A DNA stretch of 64,000 nucleotides from Cytophagales bacterium (GTDB taxonomy: Bacteria > Bacteroidota > Bacteroidia > Cytophagales > 172606-1): the NCBI GenBank assembly GCA_030446715.1, contig JAUJMU010000002.1:132499-196498 (forward strand), read 5' to 3'. Numbering within the stretch: position 1 is the first letter of the stretch; each line of letters starts with the position of its first letter. The notes beneath the pieces are model-generated. The model had not been told where the DNA came from. It ran no database searches and saw only the letters and a list, made by a program, of their open reading frames with translations. Both the position numbers and the translations under genes were made by a program. This document shows positions 1 through 10,049 of the stretch, in pieces.

Positions 1-2399
1 CCATTTTCCGCGGACCTGATCTGGTGGTGGAAGTAGCCAATGCGGCCATCCTGGAACTATGGGGCAAAACGAGAGAAGAGAGCCTTGGCAGGCCTTTGTT
101 TGAGGTGCTGCCCGAACTAAAGGGGCAGGGATACGAAGCCCTGTTTGCCGGGGTGCTGGAAACCGGTAACCCGGTAACGGGCCACGAACAACCGTCCACC
201 TTGCTTCGCCGCGGAAGGCTGGAAACCGCCTGGTTCAACTTTAATTACCAGGCACTCTGGGGTGAGCAGGGTACCATTACCGGGGTTATCAATATTGCCG
301 CCGAGGTTACGCCCCTGGTGCTTGCCCGCCAGCAGGCTGAGCAAAGCAAGTGGCAGGTACTGGATCTGAACGAGGAGCTGGCCACCACCAATGAAGAACT
401 TTTGGCTACCAACGAAGAAACCCTGGCGGCCAACGATGAATTGGTAATTATCAGGCAGCAGCTTGAGCAACTCAATGCCGGACTGGAAGCTCAGGTAACC
501 AGCCGTACGGCAGAGTTACTGGCGGCTCAGGGCGAAGCAGAGCGTCAGCGGCGGCAACTGCACACGTTGTTCGAGCAGGCGCCAGTTGCCGTTGTTGTTT
601 TCAGAGGCCCCCGGCTCATCATTGAACTGGCAAATCCGGCGGTTTGCCAGTTCTGGGGAAGGACGCACGCGGAAGTGATCAATAAGCCCCTCCTTGAAGC
701 GCTGCCCGAAGTAGCCGGCCAGGGGTTTGATCAGCTGCTCGGCCAGGTACTCATCACCGGAAATCCCCTCGAGGCAGAAGAGGTCTCTGCCATTCTCCGG
801 CGGGGCGGGAAACTGGAAACGGTATACTTCAATCATTTCTATCAACCCTTGTACGAGCCCGGCGGCACCATCAGCGGGGTAGTGGTTTTTGCCCATGAAA
901 TTACCGGGCAGGTAGAGAGCCGGCACAAGGTGGAAGAGAGCGAAGGCCAGGTCCGTGCCGTCATCGAAAGTGCCCCCTATCCCATTGGTGTATACCTGGG
1001 CCGGGAAATGCGGATCCAGTTTGTCAACCAGGCCATTCTGGATGCGTGGGGAAAAGGCAATGATGTGATCGGCAAGTTATTCTCAGAAGTATTGCCGGAG
1101 TTGGATAACCAGTCGATCTTCAGTCAGCTGGACGAAGTGTATACTTCGGGTATCCCTTTTCACGCCCGGGACCAGCGGGTTGATTTGTTTATAGACGGCC
1201 AGTTGCGGCCCTACTACTATAACTACAGTTTTACTCCGCTACTCGACGCCCGGGGCAAAGTATACGGGGTTGTCAATATGGGTACCGATGTAACCGACCT
1301 TGTCGTTGCCAATAAAAAAGCAGCAGAAAGCGAAGAGCGGTTCCGGATCATGGCCGATGCCACGCCGGGTATTGTATGGGCGCTGAACCCCGACACCTCG
1401 CTCCGGTACATGAACAAATATGCCCTTGACTTTCTCGGCGTTTCCCTTCAGGAGGTAATCGCCCGGAACTGGAGTCCCTTTATCCATCCGGAGGATCTTC
1501 AGATAACAGGACAAACCATCTCGGAAGCGATCCGGAACCGGACGCCTTATCGTCAGGAAGTACGGATGCTCAGACACGACGGTCAGTACTGCTGGTTTCT
1601 TTCCATCGGGGCGCCCAGCTATTATTCCGACGGCGAGCTGTACGGCTACGTAGGTTCGGCCATTGATATATCCGAACTCATAGCGGCAAATAACCAGTTG
1701 CTGAGAACCAACCGGGATCTGGACAACTTTATCTACACGGCTTCCCACGACCTGAAGGCCCCGATTTCAAACATTGAGGGCCTGCTGACGGCACTGCTGC
1801 GTACGCTGCCCGCCGAGTGCCGGACGCCTGTCCAGGTGAAGCGGATTACCAGCCTGATGCAGGAATCCGTGGAACGTTTCAAACGCACCATTGCCAGCCT
1901 GACGGAGGTAGTCAAGCTGCAGAAGGAAAACAGTCAGGAGGCCACGGAAGTGAACCTTGCGGAAATAGTGGAGGAAGTATTGCTGGATCTGGCACCAGTT
2001 ATCCAGTCGTCGTCAGCCCGGGTGGAAGTAGATATAGCGGGTTGCCCCACCGTGCATTTTTCGGCCAGGAACCTGCGCAGCGTGGTCTATAACCTGCTTT
2101 CCAACGGCCTCAAATACCGCTCTCCCGAACGGGTGCCGCACGTACTGCTCCAGTGTAAAAATACGGCGGAGTTTCACGTGCTGACCGTGGAAGACAACGG
2201 ACTTGGCATGGAACCCGGCCGGATGAACCAGCTTTTCACGATGTTCAAACGCTTCCACGACCACGTGGAAGGCTCGGGAATCGGGCTGTATATGGTCAAG
2301 AAAATGGTGGAGAATGCCGGGGGCAGCATAGAAGCCGAAAGCCAGCGGGGAATCGGTTCAACCTTCCGGGTGTTTATTCCCATCAAAGGCCAGATGTAG
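1..2399 (+). CDS. Multi-PAS sensor histidine kinase, 5' end outside window
   Basis: Signal-sensing histidine kinase. The frame is open to the left edge and the first visible residues (I-F-R-G-P-D-L) match the start of its own second PAS repeat, so the true start lies upstream. Counting from the GTG at 24, four PAS/PAC units cover about 1-125, 185-310, 315-440 and 445-565. A coiled coil rich in E and N separates the first two. The dimerisation and phosphorylation helix has YTASHDLKAP with His at about 575. The ATPase domain has the N box (NLLSNGLKYR), G1 (DNGLGM) and G2 (GSGIGLYMVKK). There is no receiver domain and no visible membrane segment in this part, so a cytoplasmic sensor is likely. 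No response regulator is adjacent. The ligand is unknown. Confidence 0.93.
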   Translation, partial: IFRGPDLVVEVANAAILELWGKTREESLGRPLFEVLPELKGQGYEALFAGVLETGNPVTGHEQPSTLLRRGRLETAWFNFNYQALWGEQGTITGVINIAAEVTPLVLARQQAEQSKWQVLDLNEELATTNEELLATNEETLAANDELVIIRQQLEQLNAGLEAQVTSRTAELLAAQGEAERQRRQLHTLFEQAPVAVVVFRGPRLIIELANPAVCQFWGRTHAEVINKPLLEALPEVAGQGFDQLLGQVLITGNPLEAEEVSAILRRGGKLETVYFNHFYQPLYEPGGTISGVVVFAHEITGQVESRHKVEESEGQVRAVIESAPYPIGVYLGREMRIQFVNQAILDAWGKGNDVIGKLFSEVLPELDNQSIFSQLDEVYTSGIPFHARDQRVDLFIDGQLRPYYYNYSFTPLLDARGKVYGVVNMGTDVTDLVVANKKAAESEERFRIMADATPGIVWALNPDTSLRYMNKYALDFLGVSLQEVIARNWSPFIHPEDLQITGQTISEAIRNRTPYRQEVRMLRHDGQYCWFLSIGAPSYYSDGELYGYVGSAIDISELIAANNQLLRTNRDLDNFIYTASHDLKAPISNIEGLLTALLRTLPAECRTPVQVKRITSLMQESVERFKRTIASLTEVVKLQKENSQEATEVNLAEIVEEVLLDLAPVIQSSSARVEVDIAGCPTVHFSARNLRSVVYNLLSNGLKYRSPERVPHVLLQCKNTAEFHVLTVEDNGLGMEPGRMNQLFTMFKRFHDHVEGSGIGLYMVKKMVENAGGSIEAESQRGIGSTFRVFIPIKGQM

Positions 2400-2473
2400 C
2401 GGCAATTCCTGCCGGTCCGTCCTTGTGCCTCGCCGACTGTACCTGCCCTTCCGGCAGCTGTTACCGGCAGTGT

Positions 2474-2704
2474 TTACTGCCTGCCAGTCTTCCAGGGTGG
2501 ATCCTTCCGGTTGGGTCCGGCATAACAGAGAATGATCTGGTTACCCGCCGGATCTCTCAGGCGGGCTTCCCGCCACAACCAGGTCTGACCGGCCGGCAAT
2601 GATTCAAACCGGAGGCCTCTTTTCTGCAGCGCCTCTACCCATTCATCCGGCTGGGGGTGTTCAAAGTATACGGTTACGGCAACCTTGCAGGATAAAAAGC
2701 GCAA
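2474..2704 (-). pseudogene. C-terminal remnant of a VOC/glyoxalase-fold protein
   Basis: The 76-codon frame ends with WLWREARLRDPAGNQIILCY and then an N-R-K-x-P-P-W tail. This is the typical last third of vicinal-oxygen-chelate (glyoxalase/bleomycin-resistance) proteins. The first beta-alpha-beta module and half of the second are missing, and two TGA codons stand just upstream in the same frame. No homologous N-terminal half is visible in the other frames up to the SusC gene. The only start is a TTG. I read it as a relic, although a short expressed peptide cannot be excluded. Confidence 0.6.
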
Positions 2705-2991
2705 TGATCATCAATAAAATTCTCATCTTTCCTGATGTGGTATCTAAAAATTCCACCGACTGAAACACAGGCGTTACCCGGAGCTTGTATAAATCAACAC
2801 TGGTTTTTCCGGTAATGCCCACAGTGTCCGGATCCGGTTTACCCGGCACCCATACCTGCCGAACCCCTGGAATAGGAACCCGGCAAAAATATCAATAATA
2901 CTCTATAGAATTAATAGATAAAATTTATCTTGCCATTTCTGCACGAACTGCCGTGCCGGCTACCTGATGAATCTTCTTTTCAACCTGAACC

Positions 2992-5900
2992 ATGAAAGCA
3001 CCATTACAACCGATCCCTGTGTTACTAGCCCTGCTTTTGTCCGGTAGCGTCTTTCCGGACCTTGCCGGTGCGGCGATTCCCCTTCCGGATGCCCGGGATG
3101 AATACAAGGTAACTCCGCCGCCCCTGCGGTCCGGTCCGGCCAAACCGTTTACCCTGGTAACCGGCATCGTCCGGGACGCCCTCAGCAGGGAGCCGCTCCC
3201 CGGCGTATCCGTGCAGATCAAAGGAACCACCAATGGCACTGCGACCAACCGGGAGGGTAAATACAGCCTGGAGGTCGCCGAAAATGCCACCCTGATTTTC
3301 TCCTACATCGGTTACAAAGCCCAGGAAATTCCGGTGGGCAACCGGCAGGTGCTGGACGTAGGGCTGGAGCAGGATTTACAGGGCCTCAATGAGGTGGTAG
3401 TGGTTGGTTACGGCACGCAGCAGAAGCGGGACATCACTGGTTCGGTGAGTTCGCTGCCGGCCAAAAACATCCGCGATATCCCCCTTACAAACTTTGAAAA
3501 CGCCATTCACGGCCAGATTCCCGGGGTGCAGGTGCAGGAGCCCAGCGGCGAACCCGGGGCGGCGCCCACCATCCGCATCCGGGGGCTGGGTTCGATCTCG
3601 GCCGGTACCGAACCGCTCTACGTCATTGATGGCTTTCCGGTATCCAAAAACGTGGACATCGGCGTACAGGGCGACGTTGCCCGGCGTACCCTTGCCTTCC
3701 GGCCACCTCCGGCTAACCCGCTGGGCACCCTCAATCCCGGTGATATTGAATCCATTGAGGTGCTGAAAGATGCCTCCGCGGCGGCCATTTACGGTTCGCG
3801 CGGCTCCAACGGCGTGATTCTGATTACCACCAAAAAAGGGCGGCGCGACAGCAAGCCGGTGATCAGCCTGGATGCCTACTACGGGGTGCAGACGCTGGCC
3901 CGGAAAGTAGACCTGATGAACGCCGCCGAGCTGGGAGACTACGTTAAGAATGCCAAAAACAATGCTTACCTGCAGGACGTGCCGGGTGCCGGCATCAACG
4001 ACGACAACGCCACGCGCTACACCAGAACAACGGCTACCATCTACTACCTGCCGGATGATTTCGTGAACCCCACCGGTACTGATACCGACTGGCAGGACCT
4101 GATCTTCGGGCCGGCCCCCATGCAGAACTACAACCTGTCCCTTGCCGGTGGCAGTGAGCGGATCAACTACTACGTGTCCGGCGAGTACTTCAGCCAGAAC
4201 GGTATTATTGACAAGACCGGCTTTGACCGGTATAGTTTCCGGGTAAATCTGGAAGCAGATGCCACACCGAAATTGCGCGTGGGACTGAACCTGAATCCTT
4301 CCTTCACCGGCACGGCCCGGGGTGCCACCAGTGCGCCCTACTTCGCTGACCCTCCCGGATCGGTGTATTCGGCCCTGGTGCATTCCCCTACGGTTTCTCC
4401 GTACAACGCCGACGGCACGATCAATCAGCGGGACAACCAGTCGCACCTTTACACCGAAAACGGCCGGGGCACGAGCATGACTGAGTCCAGCAATCCGCTG
4501 GCCATCATTGAAGGCGTGCAGGATGATCTGCGGCAGTTCAGGACGTTTGGCAACGTATATGCCGAGTACAAAATTCTGGACGGGCTCACCTACAAGTTGT
4601 TTGCGGGCACGGATATCAACACCTATAACCGGTCGTTTTACCGGGCCAAATCGCTGCTGTTCCGGCAGGCCACCACCGGCGACCCCTACGGCCAGTCCAA
4701 TACTTCACAACAGGTCAACTGGCTCCTTGAAAATACCCTTTCCTACCAGAAAACGTTCGGCACAGACCACGCCCTCTCGGCCGTGGCAGGCTATACCACC
4801 CAGCGGGACCGCCTTGACCTGAATCAGGTGCTGGCCCAGAACTATCCCGACGATCTGGTACCGACCGTCAGCGGCGGTCAGGTGACCGGGGGCACTTCCG
4901 TGCGGGAAGAATGGTCGCTGGTGTCGTATCTGGCCCGGGCCAATTACGCCTTCCGCGACAAATACCTGCTCACGGCTACCGTCCGGGCCGACCGGGCCTC
5001 GCGGTTCGGGGAAGGCAACAAGACGGGGACTTTTCCTTCAGTTTCGGCCGGCTGGCGGCTGTCCGAAGAAGGCTTCCTGCGTGACCTCCGCTTCCTCAGT
5101 GACCTGAAAATCAGGGCCAGTGCCGGACAAACGGGCAACTTCCTGATTCCCAACTACGCCGCCATTGGCTTGCTTAATCCGTTCAATTACGTGCTCGGCG
5201 ACGTAGTCGTCAACGGCATCGCCCCGTCCACAATCAGCAACCAGCGGCTCACCTGGGAAAAAACCAACCAGCTGGATGTGGGCCTCGACCTTGGCCTGTT
5301 TGAGAACCGGATATTCACCTCCGCAGACTGGTACCGGAGAATCACTTCGGACCTGCTGCTGAACGTGCAGCTGCCGTCTTCCAGCGGGTTTGTCAATTCT
5401 TTGCAAAACATCGGTGAAGTGGAAAACAAAGGCTGGGAAATCAGCCTGTCGAGCCGGAATCTGGTGGGCCGGCTGGGCTGGACCACCGACGTGAATTTTG
5501 CGGCCAACCGCAACCGGGTACGCAGACTCGGCCCCGGCGGCGACCCCATCCTGAGCACCGGCGGGGCTGGTATCCGGCACATTACCCGCATCGGCGACGC
5601 GGTTGGCAGCTACTACGGCTACGTGGTGGAGGGCATTTACCAGACGCAGGAAGACATCGATGCCGCCCCCCGTGACCAGCTGGCCCCCCGTCCCCGTCCG
5701 GGCGATTTCCGCTTCAAGGACGTAAATGCAGACGGCGTGATCAATGCCAGCGACCGGACCGTGACGGGCAACTACCAGCCGGATTTCATCTGGGGTCTCA
5801 CCAACCGGTTTACGTACCGGGGCTTTGAACTCAGTTTTCTGCTACAGGGCGTGCAGGGATCCGAAGTACTGAATCTCACCCGCCGCCACCTTGGCAACGG

Positions 5901-6288
5901 CGAGGCTGCCACCAATTCGTACGCCGGCTGGAACAACCGCTGGATTTCGCCGGAGCAGCCGGGCAACGGAAAAATTCCCCGGGCCGACCGGACCACCGAT
6001 ACGCACGGCAACAACAACCGTCCCTCTTCTTATCAGGTAGAAGATGGCTCCTACATCCGGCTGCGCACGGCCACGGTTTCCTACACGCTGCCGGGGGGCG
6101 TACTGGGCCGGTTTATTCAGTCGGCGCGGCTGTACGCTTCCGGCACCAACCTGTTTACCCTTACGGATTACATCGGGTATAACCCCGAAGTAAACAACCA
6201 GTCTGCCTTATCGTCGGTGCAGGGTGAAGACTACGGCGCTTACCCGTTGTCGCGCAACCTCATTTTCGGCATCAACCTGACCTTTTAA
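2992..6288 (+). CDS. SusC/RagA-family TonB-dependent outer-membrane receptor
   Basis: Outer-membrane transporter that imports oligomers, usually glycans or peptides, with a SusD lid and TonB energy. The 1098 residues begin with a hydrophobic signal peptide (about 1-27). A carboxypeptidase-regulatory-like domain follows (about 55-140, VTGIVRDALSREPLPGVSV). The plug then carries the SusC signature (NEVVVVGYGTQQKRDITGSV, later LYVIDGFPV and DASAAAIYGSRGSNGVILI), and a long beta-barrel ends in aromatic F (NLIFGINLTF). Length and order are normal for the family. The SusD gene begins 27 bp after the stop, so the two form an operon. No glycosidase, sulfatase or protease adjoins the pair, so the substrate cannot be named. 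Confidence 0.97.
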   Translation: MKAPLQPIPVLLALLLSGSVFPDLAGAAIPLPDARDEYKVTPPPLRSGPAKPFTLVTGIVRDALSREPLPGVSVQIKGTTNGTATNREGKYSLEVAENATLIFSYIGYKAQEIPVGNRQVLDVGLEQDLQGLNEVVVVGYGTQQKRDITGSVSSLPAKNIRDIPLTNFENAIHGQIPGVQVQEPSGEPGAAPTIRIRGLGSISAGTEPLYVIDGFPVSKNVDIGVQGDVARRTLAFRPPPANPLGTLNPGDIESIEVLKDASAAAIYGSRGSNGVILITTKKGRRDSKPVISLDAYYGVQTLARKVDLMNAAELGDYVKNAKNNAYLQDVPGAGINDDNATRYTRTTATIYYLPDDFVNPTGTDTDWQDLIFGPAPMQNYNLSLAGGSERINYYVSGEYFSQNGIIDKTGFDRYSFRVNLEADATPKLRVGLNLNPSFTGTARGATSAPYFADPPGSVYSALVHSPTVSPYNADGTINQRDNQSHLYTENGRGTSMTESSNPLAIIEGVQDDLRQFRTFGNVYAEYKILDGLTYKLFAGTDINTYNRSFYRAKSLLFRQATTGDPYGQSNTSQQVNWLLENTLSYQKTFGTDHALSAVAGYTTQRDRLDLNQVLAQNYPDDLVPTVSGGQVTGGTSVREEWSLVSYLARANYAFRDKYLLTATVRADRASRFGEGNKTGTFPSVSAGWRLSEEGFLRDLRFLSDLKIRASAGQTGNFLIPNYAAIGLLNPFNYVLGDVVVNGIAPSTISNQRLTWEKTNQLDVGLDLGLFENRIFTSADWYRRITSDLLLNVQLPSSSGFVNSLQNIGEVENKGWEISLSSRNLVGRLGWTTDVNFAANRNRVRRLGPGGDPILSTGGAGIRHITRIGDAVGSYYGYVVEGIYQTQEDIDAAPRDQLAPRPRPGDFRFKDVNADGVINASDRTVTGNYQPDFIWGLTNRFTYRGFELSFLLQGVQGSEVLNLTRRHLGNGEAATNSYAGWNNRWISPEQPGNGKIPRADRTTDTHGNNNRPSSYQVEDGSYIRLRTATVSYTLPGGVLGRFIQSARLYASGTNLFTLTDYIGYNPEVNNQSALSSVQGEDYGAYPLSRNLIFGINLTF

Positions 6289-6315
6289 TCCGGACGGCTC
6301 CTAAATTCCAATCAG

Positions 6316-7716
6316 ATGAAATTCACAACTGCTTATATTCTTCTGGCAACTGCTCTGCTGACGGCCTGCAGCGACAGGTTTACCGACCTGAGCCCCGTAT
6401 CGCAGCGCAACGTAAATGGCTTCTATAAAACAGCCGATGACATGACCGTTGCCCTCAATGCCGCCTACAAATCCCTGCAGGCCAACGGCACCTATAATGC
6501 CAGTTACTGGATACTGTTTGAGATGCGGTCCGACAATACCGACCAGGGTGCCGACCAGACCGGGCTGGGCGCGGAACTGACTGCCATTGAGAACTTCACC
6601 GAAATCGCCACCAGCGAACAGATCACCAACGCCTACATTGATTCCTACCAGGGCATTGCGCGGGCCAATACCGTGCTCAGCCGGATCGGCCCCATCCAGA
6701 TGGCTGAAGCCGATAAGGACCGGCTCAAAGGCGAAGCCCTGTTCATCCGCTCCCTGTTGTACTACCACCTTGCGGTGGCATTCGGCAACATTCCCTTGGT
6801 GCTCAGCGAAGTACGGTCAGTGGAAGAAAGTGCCAACCAGACGCAGGTGCCGGCCGCTCAGGTGTACCAGCAGCTGATTACGGATCTGCAGCAAGCCGAG
6901 GAATGGCTGCCCCTCCGGTATACCGGAGCAAACGTCGGCCGGGCAACCAGGGGAGCCGCCGCGACCCTGCTGGCCAGAATTTACCTGACCACCGGCGACA
7001 AAGCTTCCGCCCTCCCGGTACTCCGCCGGATCACCGGCAGTTACGGCTATTCGCTGCTGCCCGACTACGCGGGGCTGTGGGGCGTTGAAAACGAAAACAA
7101 TGCCGAATCCATTTTTGAAGTGCAGTTCAAGGGCGGCGGCACCAACACGGGCAATGCCTTTACCAACGTATTTTCGCCGACCCTGCGCAATAGCATCGGC
7201 GTGTACCGCAACCGGCCCACCAACGACCTGATCAGGGCCTTCGAGCCCAACGACCGGCGCTTCAAGGCCTCAATGGATACGGCTTTCATCAGCAGCCAGG
7301 GCGTTTTACAGACCAACTCCCGCAATGATGCCCGGTACATTGTCAAATACGGCCGGCTCAATCCGTTCAACGAAGGCGATGCCTCCAACAACTGGATCGT
7401 GCTCCGCTACGCGGACGTGCTGCTGATGCTGGCCGAAGCCCTCGGTGAGTCGGACGAAGCCTACGGGCTGATCAACCAGGTCCGGGCCCGGGCTGGTCTG
7501 GGGCCGGTCGGTGCCGCTACGCCTGGTACCTTCGCCGACAAACTCCTGAAGGAAAGAAGAGTGGAGCTGGCCTTCGAAAACCACCGCTGGCCCGATCTGC
7601 TCCGGTTTGGAAAGGTGGAAGAAGTAATGACCCGGCTGGGTAAAAATCCCCGACGGCTTTTCCTGATTCCGCAGCGCGAACTGGACATTAACCGCGCCTT
7701 TTCGCAGAATCAGTGA
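6316..7716 (+). CDS. SusD/RagB-family surface lipoprotein
   Basis: Substrate-binding lipoprotein that caps the SusC barrel at the cell surface. The N-terminus is a lipoprotein signal with lipobox LLTAC, Cys18 being the lipidation site. The 466-residue body has the family's tetratrico-like helices (for example RLKGEALFIRSLLYYHLAVAFG) and the C-terminal SusD block with LLKERRVELAFENHRWPDLLRFG. It follows SusC by 27 bp. A strong hairpin sits about 90 bp downstream and closes the operon. Specificity cannot be read from sequence alone. Confidence 0.97.
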   Translation: MKFTTAYILLATALLTACSDRFTDLSPVSQRNVNGFYKTADDMTVALNAAYKSLQANGTYNASYWILFEMRSDNTDQGADQTGLGAELTAIENFTEIATSEQITNAYIDSYQGIARANTVLSRIGPIQMAEADKDRLKGEALFIRSLLYYHLAVAFGNIPLVLSEVRSVEESANQTQVPAAQVYQQLITDLQQAEEWLPLRYTGANVGRATRGAAATLLARIYLTTGDKASALPVLRRITGSYGYSLLPDYAGLWGVENENNAESIFEVQFKGGGTNTGNAFTNVFSPTLRNSIGVYRNRPTNDLIRAFEPNDRRFKASMDTAFISSQGVLQTNSRNDARYIVKYGRLNPFNEGDASNNWIVLRYADVLLMLAEALGESDEAYGLINQVRARAGLGPVGAATPGTFADKLLKERRVELAFENHRWPDLLRFGKVEEVMTRLGKNPRRLFLIPQRELDINRAFSQNQ

Positions 7717-7803
7717 CCGGAAAGGGCCGACGGTTAAATAACTGATTTTTAGCAGGTTACCGGCACCCCCATTCCAACAGCACCATTGCCGGATATCCGG
7801 CAA

Positions 7804-7842
7804 ACGGATTCCATCCCTCCGAAGGGGTGGAATCCGTGTCTT
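7804..7842 (+). terminator. Terminator of the susCD operon
   Basis: Arms 7804-7817 and 7824-7837 (core acggattcca / tggaatccgt, perfect 10 bp plus four more pairs including one G-T) enclose a 6-base loop. A short T stretch (cttttaaa) follows. It is the first strong hairpin after the SusD stop. Confidence 0.75.
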
Positions 7843-7870
7843 TTAAAAACCAACCTGGCGATGCACCAGG

Positions 7871-8020
7871 CTACGACAACGTTTCTTTGAACAAACGCAT
7901 CGTTCTTTCCCCGGCCAGCTTAGCCGCTTCGGGACTGTAACGGGTCGGCGCGGTATCGTTGTTGAAGGCGTGCCGGGCTCCTTCGTACACGCAGAGTTCG
8001 AAACAAAGCCAGTTATCAAT
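7871..8020 (-). pseudogene. C-terminal relic of dienelactone hydrolase
   Basis: Read on the minus strand, about 45 codons before the TAG at 7871-7873 give YEGARHAFNNDTAPTRYSPE, then an A-A-K-L-A-x-x-R-T helix. This is the characteristic last segment of carboxymethylenebutenolidase/dienelactone hydrolase, including the catalytic His in ARHAF. In-frame stops lie just upstream, and the nucleophile and acid regions of the enzyme are absent. The fragment is wedged between the susCD terminator and a truncated LacI gene, so this looks like a deletion scar. Confidence 0.75.
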
Positions 8021-8057
8021 CCTTTACGGCACCATTCATTTAAAATTCAAGGTAGTA

Positions 8058-8966
8058 CTAGCCCCTTTTCAGCGAAGATTGCCGGATGACCAGCCGGGAC
8101 CGCAACATAATCGTATGGGTAACGTCGATATTTTTTGAGCCATTCAGGTGATGGATCAGACTTTTGGCCGCCATTTCGCCCATTTCCTGACCGGGATAGT
8201 GACTGGTGGTCAGGCCGGGCTCCACAACGCGCGAAACGGAGTCATTGTTGAAACCGGCCACCGCCACTTCTCCGGGAATGCGGATGCCGGCAGTTTTCAG
8301 GGCAGCCATGCAATTGACCGCGCAGAAATCATTGGCCACAAAAATCCCATCGGGCCGCGGCTGCATGGCCAGCAGTTGCCGGGCTGCTTCCGCGCCGGCT
8401 TCCTGACTCAGGTCCGTCACTTTCACCAGGTCTTCTTCATAGGGGATGCAGTTTTCCTGCAATGCCTGCCGGTAGCCTTTCAGGCGGTCGGCGTACACAT
8501 TCCTTTTGAGGTTGCCGGTCACGTCCATGACCCGGCCGCAGCCCTGCCCGATCAGGTGCGCCGTTGCTTCGTAGCCGGCCAGCACGTTGTCAATCACGAT
8601 ACCGGCGCACTGCTGGTGGGAAAACACGCGGTCAAAAAACAACAGTGGAATGCCTTTCCGGATGAAAGGCTCAAAGTGGTCCACCGTTTCGGTATTGTAG
8701 GCCAGCGAAACCAGCAGCCCGTCCACGCGGCTGTTGAACATGGTGATGGCGTTGGCTTCTTCCTTTTTCACTGATTCCAGCGACTGGCTGATAATGAGGT
8801 TGCAGGCCGGCCCGTTGGCTACCTTTTCCATGCCGGCCAGTACCGCAGACATAAAGTTGCTGTTCAGGCGGGGAACGACGACGCCGATGGTATTGGTGCG
8901 CCGCCGCCGCGGGTTGCTGGCAAAGGTGTTGGTCCGGTAACCCATTTGCGGAAAGCCTGCAACCAT
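8058..8966 (-). pseudogene. LacI-family regulator lacking its helix-turn-helix
   Basis: The 302 residues match a LacI/GalR sugar-binding core. It opens in the hinge region (MGYRTNTFASNPRRRRTNTI, then GVVVPRLNSNF) and continues through the periplasmic-binding-like fold (DGLLVSLAYN, VIDNVLAGYEATAHLI, RPDGIFVANDFCAVNCMAAL, VAVAGFNNDS). Family members are about 340 long. The first 40-45 residues, which form the DNA-binding headpiece, are absent. Neither they nor any frameshifted version appear in the 65 bp before the divergent barrel gene. The protein could still bind a ligand but should not bind an operator. It was plausibly once the regulator of the adjacent susCD genes. Decay is more likely than a special function. 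Confidence 0.85.
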
Positions 8967-9031
8967 TCGGGGATATGGCCGTACTATTTAAATATTGACT
9001 CATTTTAATAACACTTCAGGAGGAGAAAACT

Positions 9032-9703
9032 ATGAAAAAACCTATGATTGCAAAATTAGCCGGTGCCGGCCTGGCAGCCAGTCTGATGCTGTTTGCGGGG
9101 CAGGTACAGGCACAGGACAATCCGGGACCCAAATTCGGGGTAAAGGGTGGGGTAAATTTTGCCCAGCTGTTCGTTGACCAGCCGAACGCCGAAGACGAAA
9201 ACATGAAAATAGGCTACCATGCAGGACTCTTCGGAAAAATTCCGGTAACGAGTTTTCTGGCCATTCAGCCCGAACTGCTCTACACCAATACCGGCTCAAA
9301 GGTAACCTATGGTGGGTCTGATCTGGCCAACTCACTGGGAATACAGCAGGGCGAAGTACGCTTCAACCTGAACTACATTCAGCTGCCGGTATTGCTGACG
9401 GGAAACATCGGCGCGTTTAATATCCACGCCGGTCCGTATGCTTCCTACCTTGTTGGTGCCAACGTGAAGGACCTGAAACCGGCGGATCTGAACAGCAATG
9501 TTGTTGCCGACCTGAATACCAGTGATTTCAACAGAGTTGACTATGGTCTGGCTGGTGGCATTGGCGTAGACCTGAAAGGGTTTACCATTGGTGCCCGGTA
9601 CAACTACGGTCTCCGCGAGATTGGCAACAGTGGCCTGGCCGGCAGACTGACCAGCAATTCCAGAAATTCGGTAGCCCAGCTTTACATCGGTTTCGGCTTT
9701 TAA
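9032..9703 (+). CDS. PorT-like outer-membrane beta-barrel protein
   Basis: Outer-membrane beta-barrel of the OMP_b-brl_2/PorT type. It has a signal peptide ending about A-Q-A-Q (residues 1-28). Amphipathic strands follow (FGVKGGVNFAQLF, LAIQPELLYTNTGSKV, FNLNYIQLPVLL, FTIGARYNYGLREI), and the C-terminus ends in F (LYIGFGF). An unusually strong purine-rich ribosome site (aggagga) lies just before the ATG at 9032. The gene is divergent from the truncated LacI gene and appears monocistronic. The function of this small-barrel family is generally unknown. Confidence 0.9.
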   Translation: MKKPMIAKLAGAGLAASLMLFAGQVQAQDNPGPKFGVKGGVNFAQLFVDQPNAEDENMKIGYHAGLFGKIPVTSFLAIQPELLYTNTGSKVTYGGSDLANSLGIQQGEVRFNLNYIQLPVLLTGNIGAFNIHAGPYASYLVGANVKDLKPADLNSNVVADLNTSDFNRVDYGLAGGIGVDLKGFTIGARYNYGLREIGNSGLAGRLTSNSRNSVAQLYIGFGF

Positions 9704-9777
9704 GCAAGCGGGCAAAAGCATAGGGTGTTCCCCCATGCGTATAGTATCTAAGTATTTTTATGTAAATCACTATCCAT

Positions 9778-9981
9778 ATGAGCACGATCATTGCCGTATC
9801 AAAGCCGGAACTTGACAAGATGCCGGACCTGCTGGCGCAGCTTCAGGCAATTGTGGGACAAATGTCTACTATGGAAGATGAATATACATTTTTGCCGCTT
9901 CCTGAATACGAGCAGTCGTTTATCAGGATGCTGGAATCAAACCATATTCCGCATTACATCCCTAACCCGGATGTTCACTGA
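9778..9981 (+). CDS. Small protein of unknown function (67 aa)
   Basis: I do not recognise this protein. It begins with ATG, is acidic and mainly helical in its first half (SKPELDKMPDLLAQLQAIVG), and ends with an aromatic/proline tail (HIPHYIPNPDVH). No signal peptide or membrane segment is seen. It is followed after 14 bp by a perfect 20-bp inverted repeat that behaves as its terminator, which supports it being an expressed gene. Confidence 0.55.
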   Translation: MSTIIAVSKPELDKMPDLLAQLQAIVGQMSTMEDEYTFLPLPEYEQSFIRMLESNHIPHYIPNPDVH

Positions 9982-9995
9982 AAATAAGTTTATTG

Positions 9996-10047
9996 CCCTG
10001 AAACAAACAAAGGCGTGCCATCAGGTGCGCCTTTGTTTGTTTCAGGG
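9996..10047. terminator. Perfect 20-bp inverted repeat, likely terminator
   Basis: Arms ccctgaaacaaacaaaggcg (9996-10015) and its exact reverse complement (10028-10047) flank a 12-base loop. It lies just after the 67-aa gene. The T-rich right arm and the A-rich sequence beyond could stop transcription from either side. Confidence 0.7.
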
Positions 10048-10049
10048 TA

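Noticed and set aside
2661-2849. Minus-strand frame ending in a lipobox-like stretch (FILQGC)
   Set aside because: Too short after the Cys, no conserved body, and it overlaps the VOC relic; probably chance.
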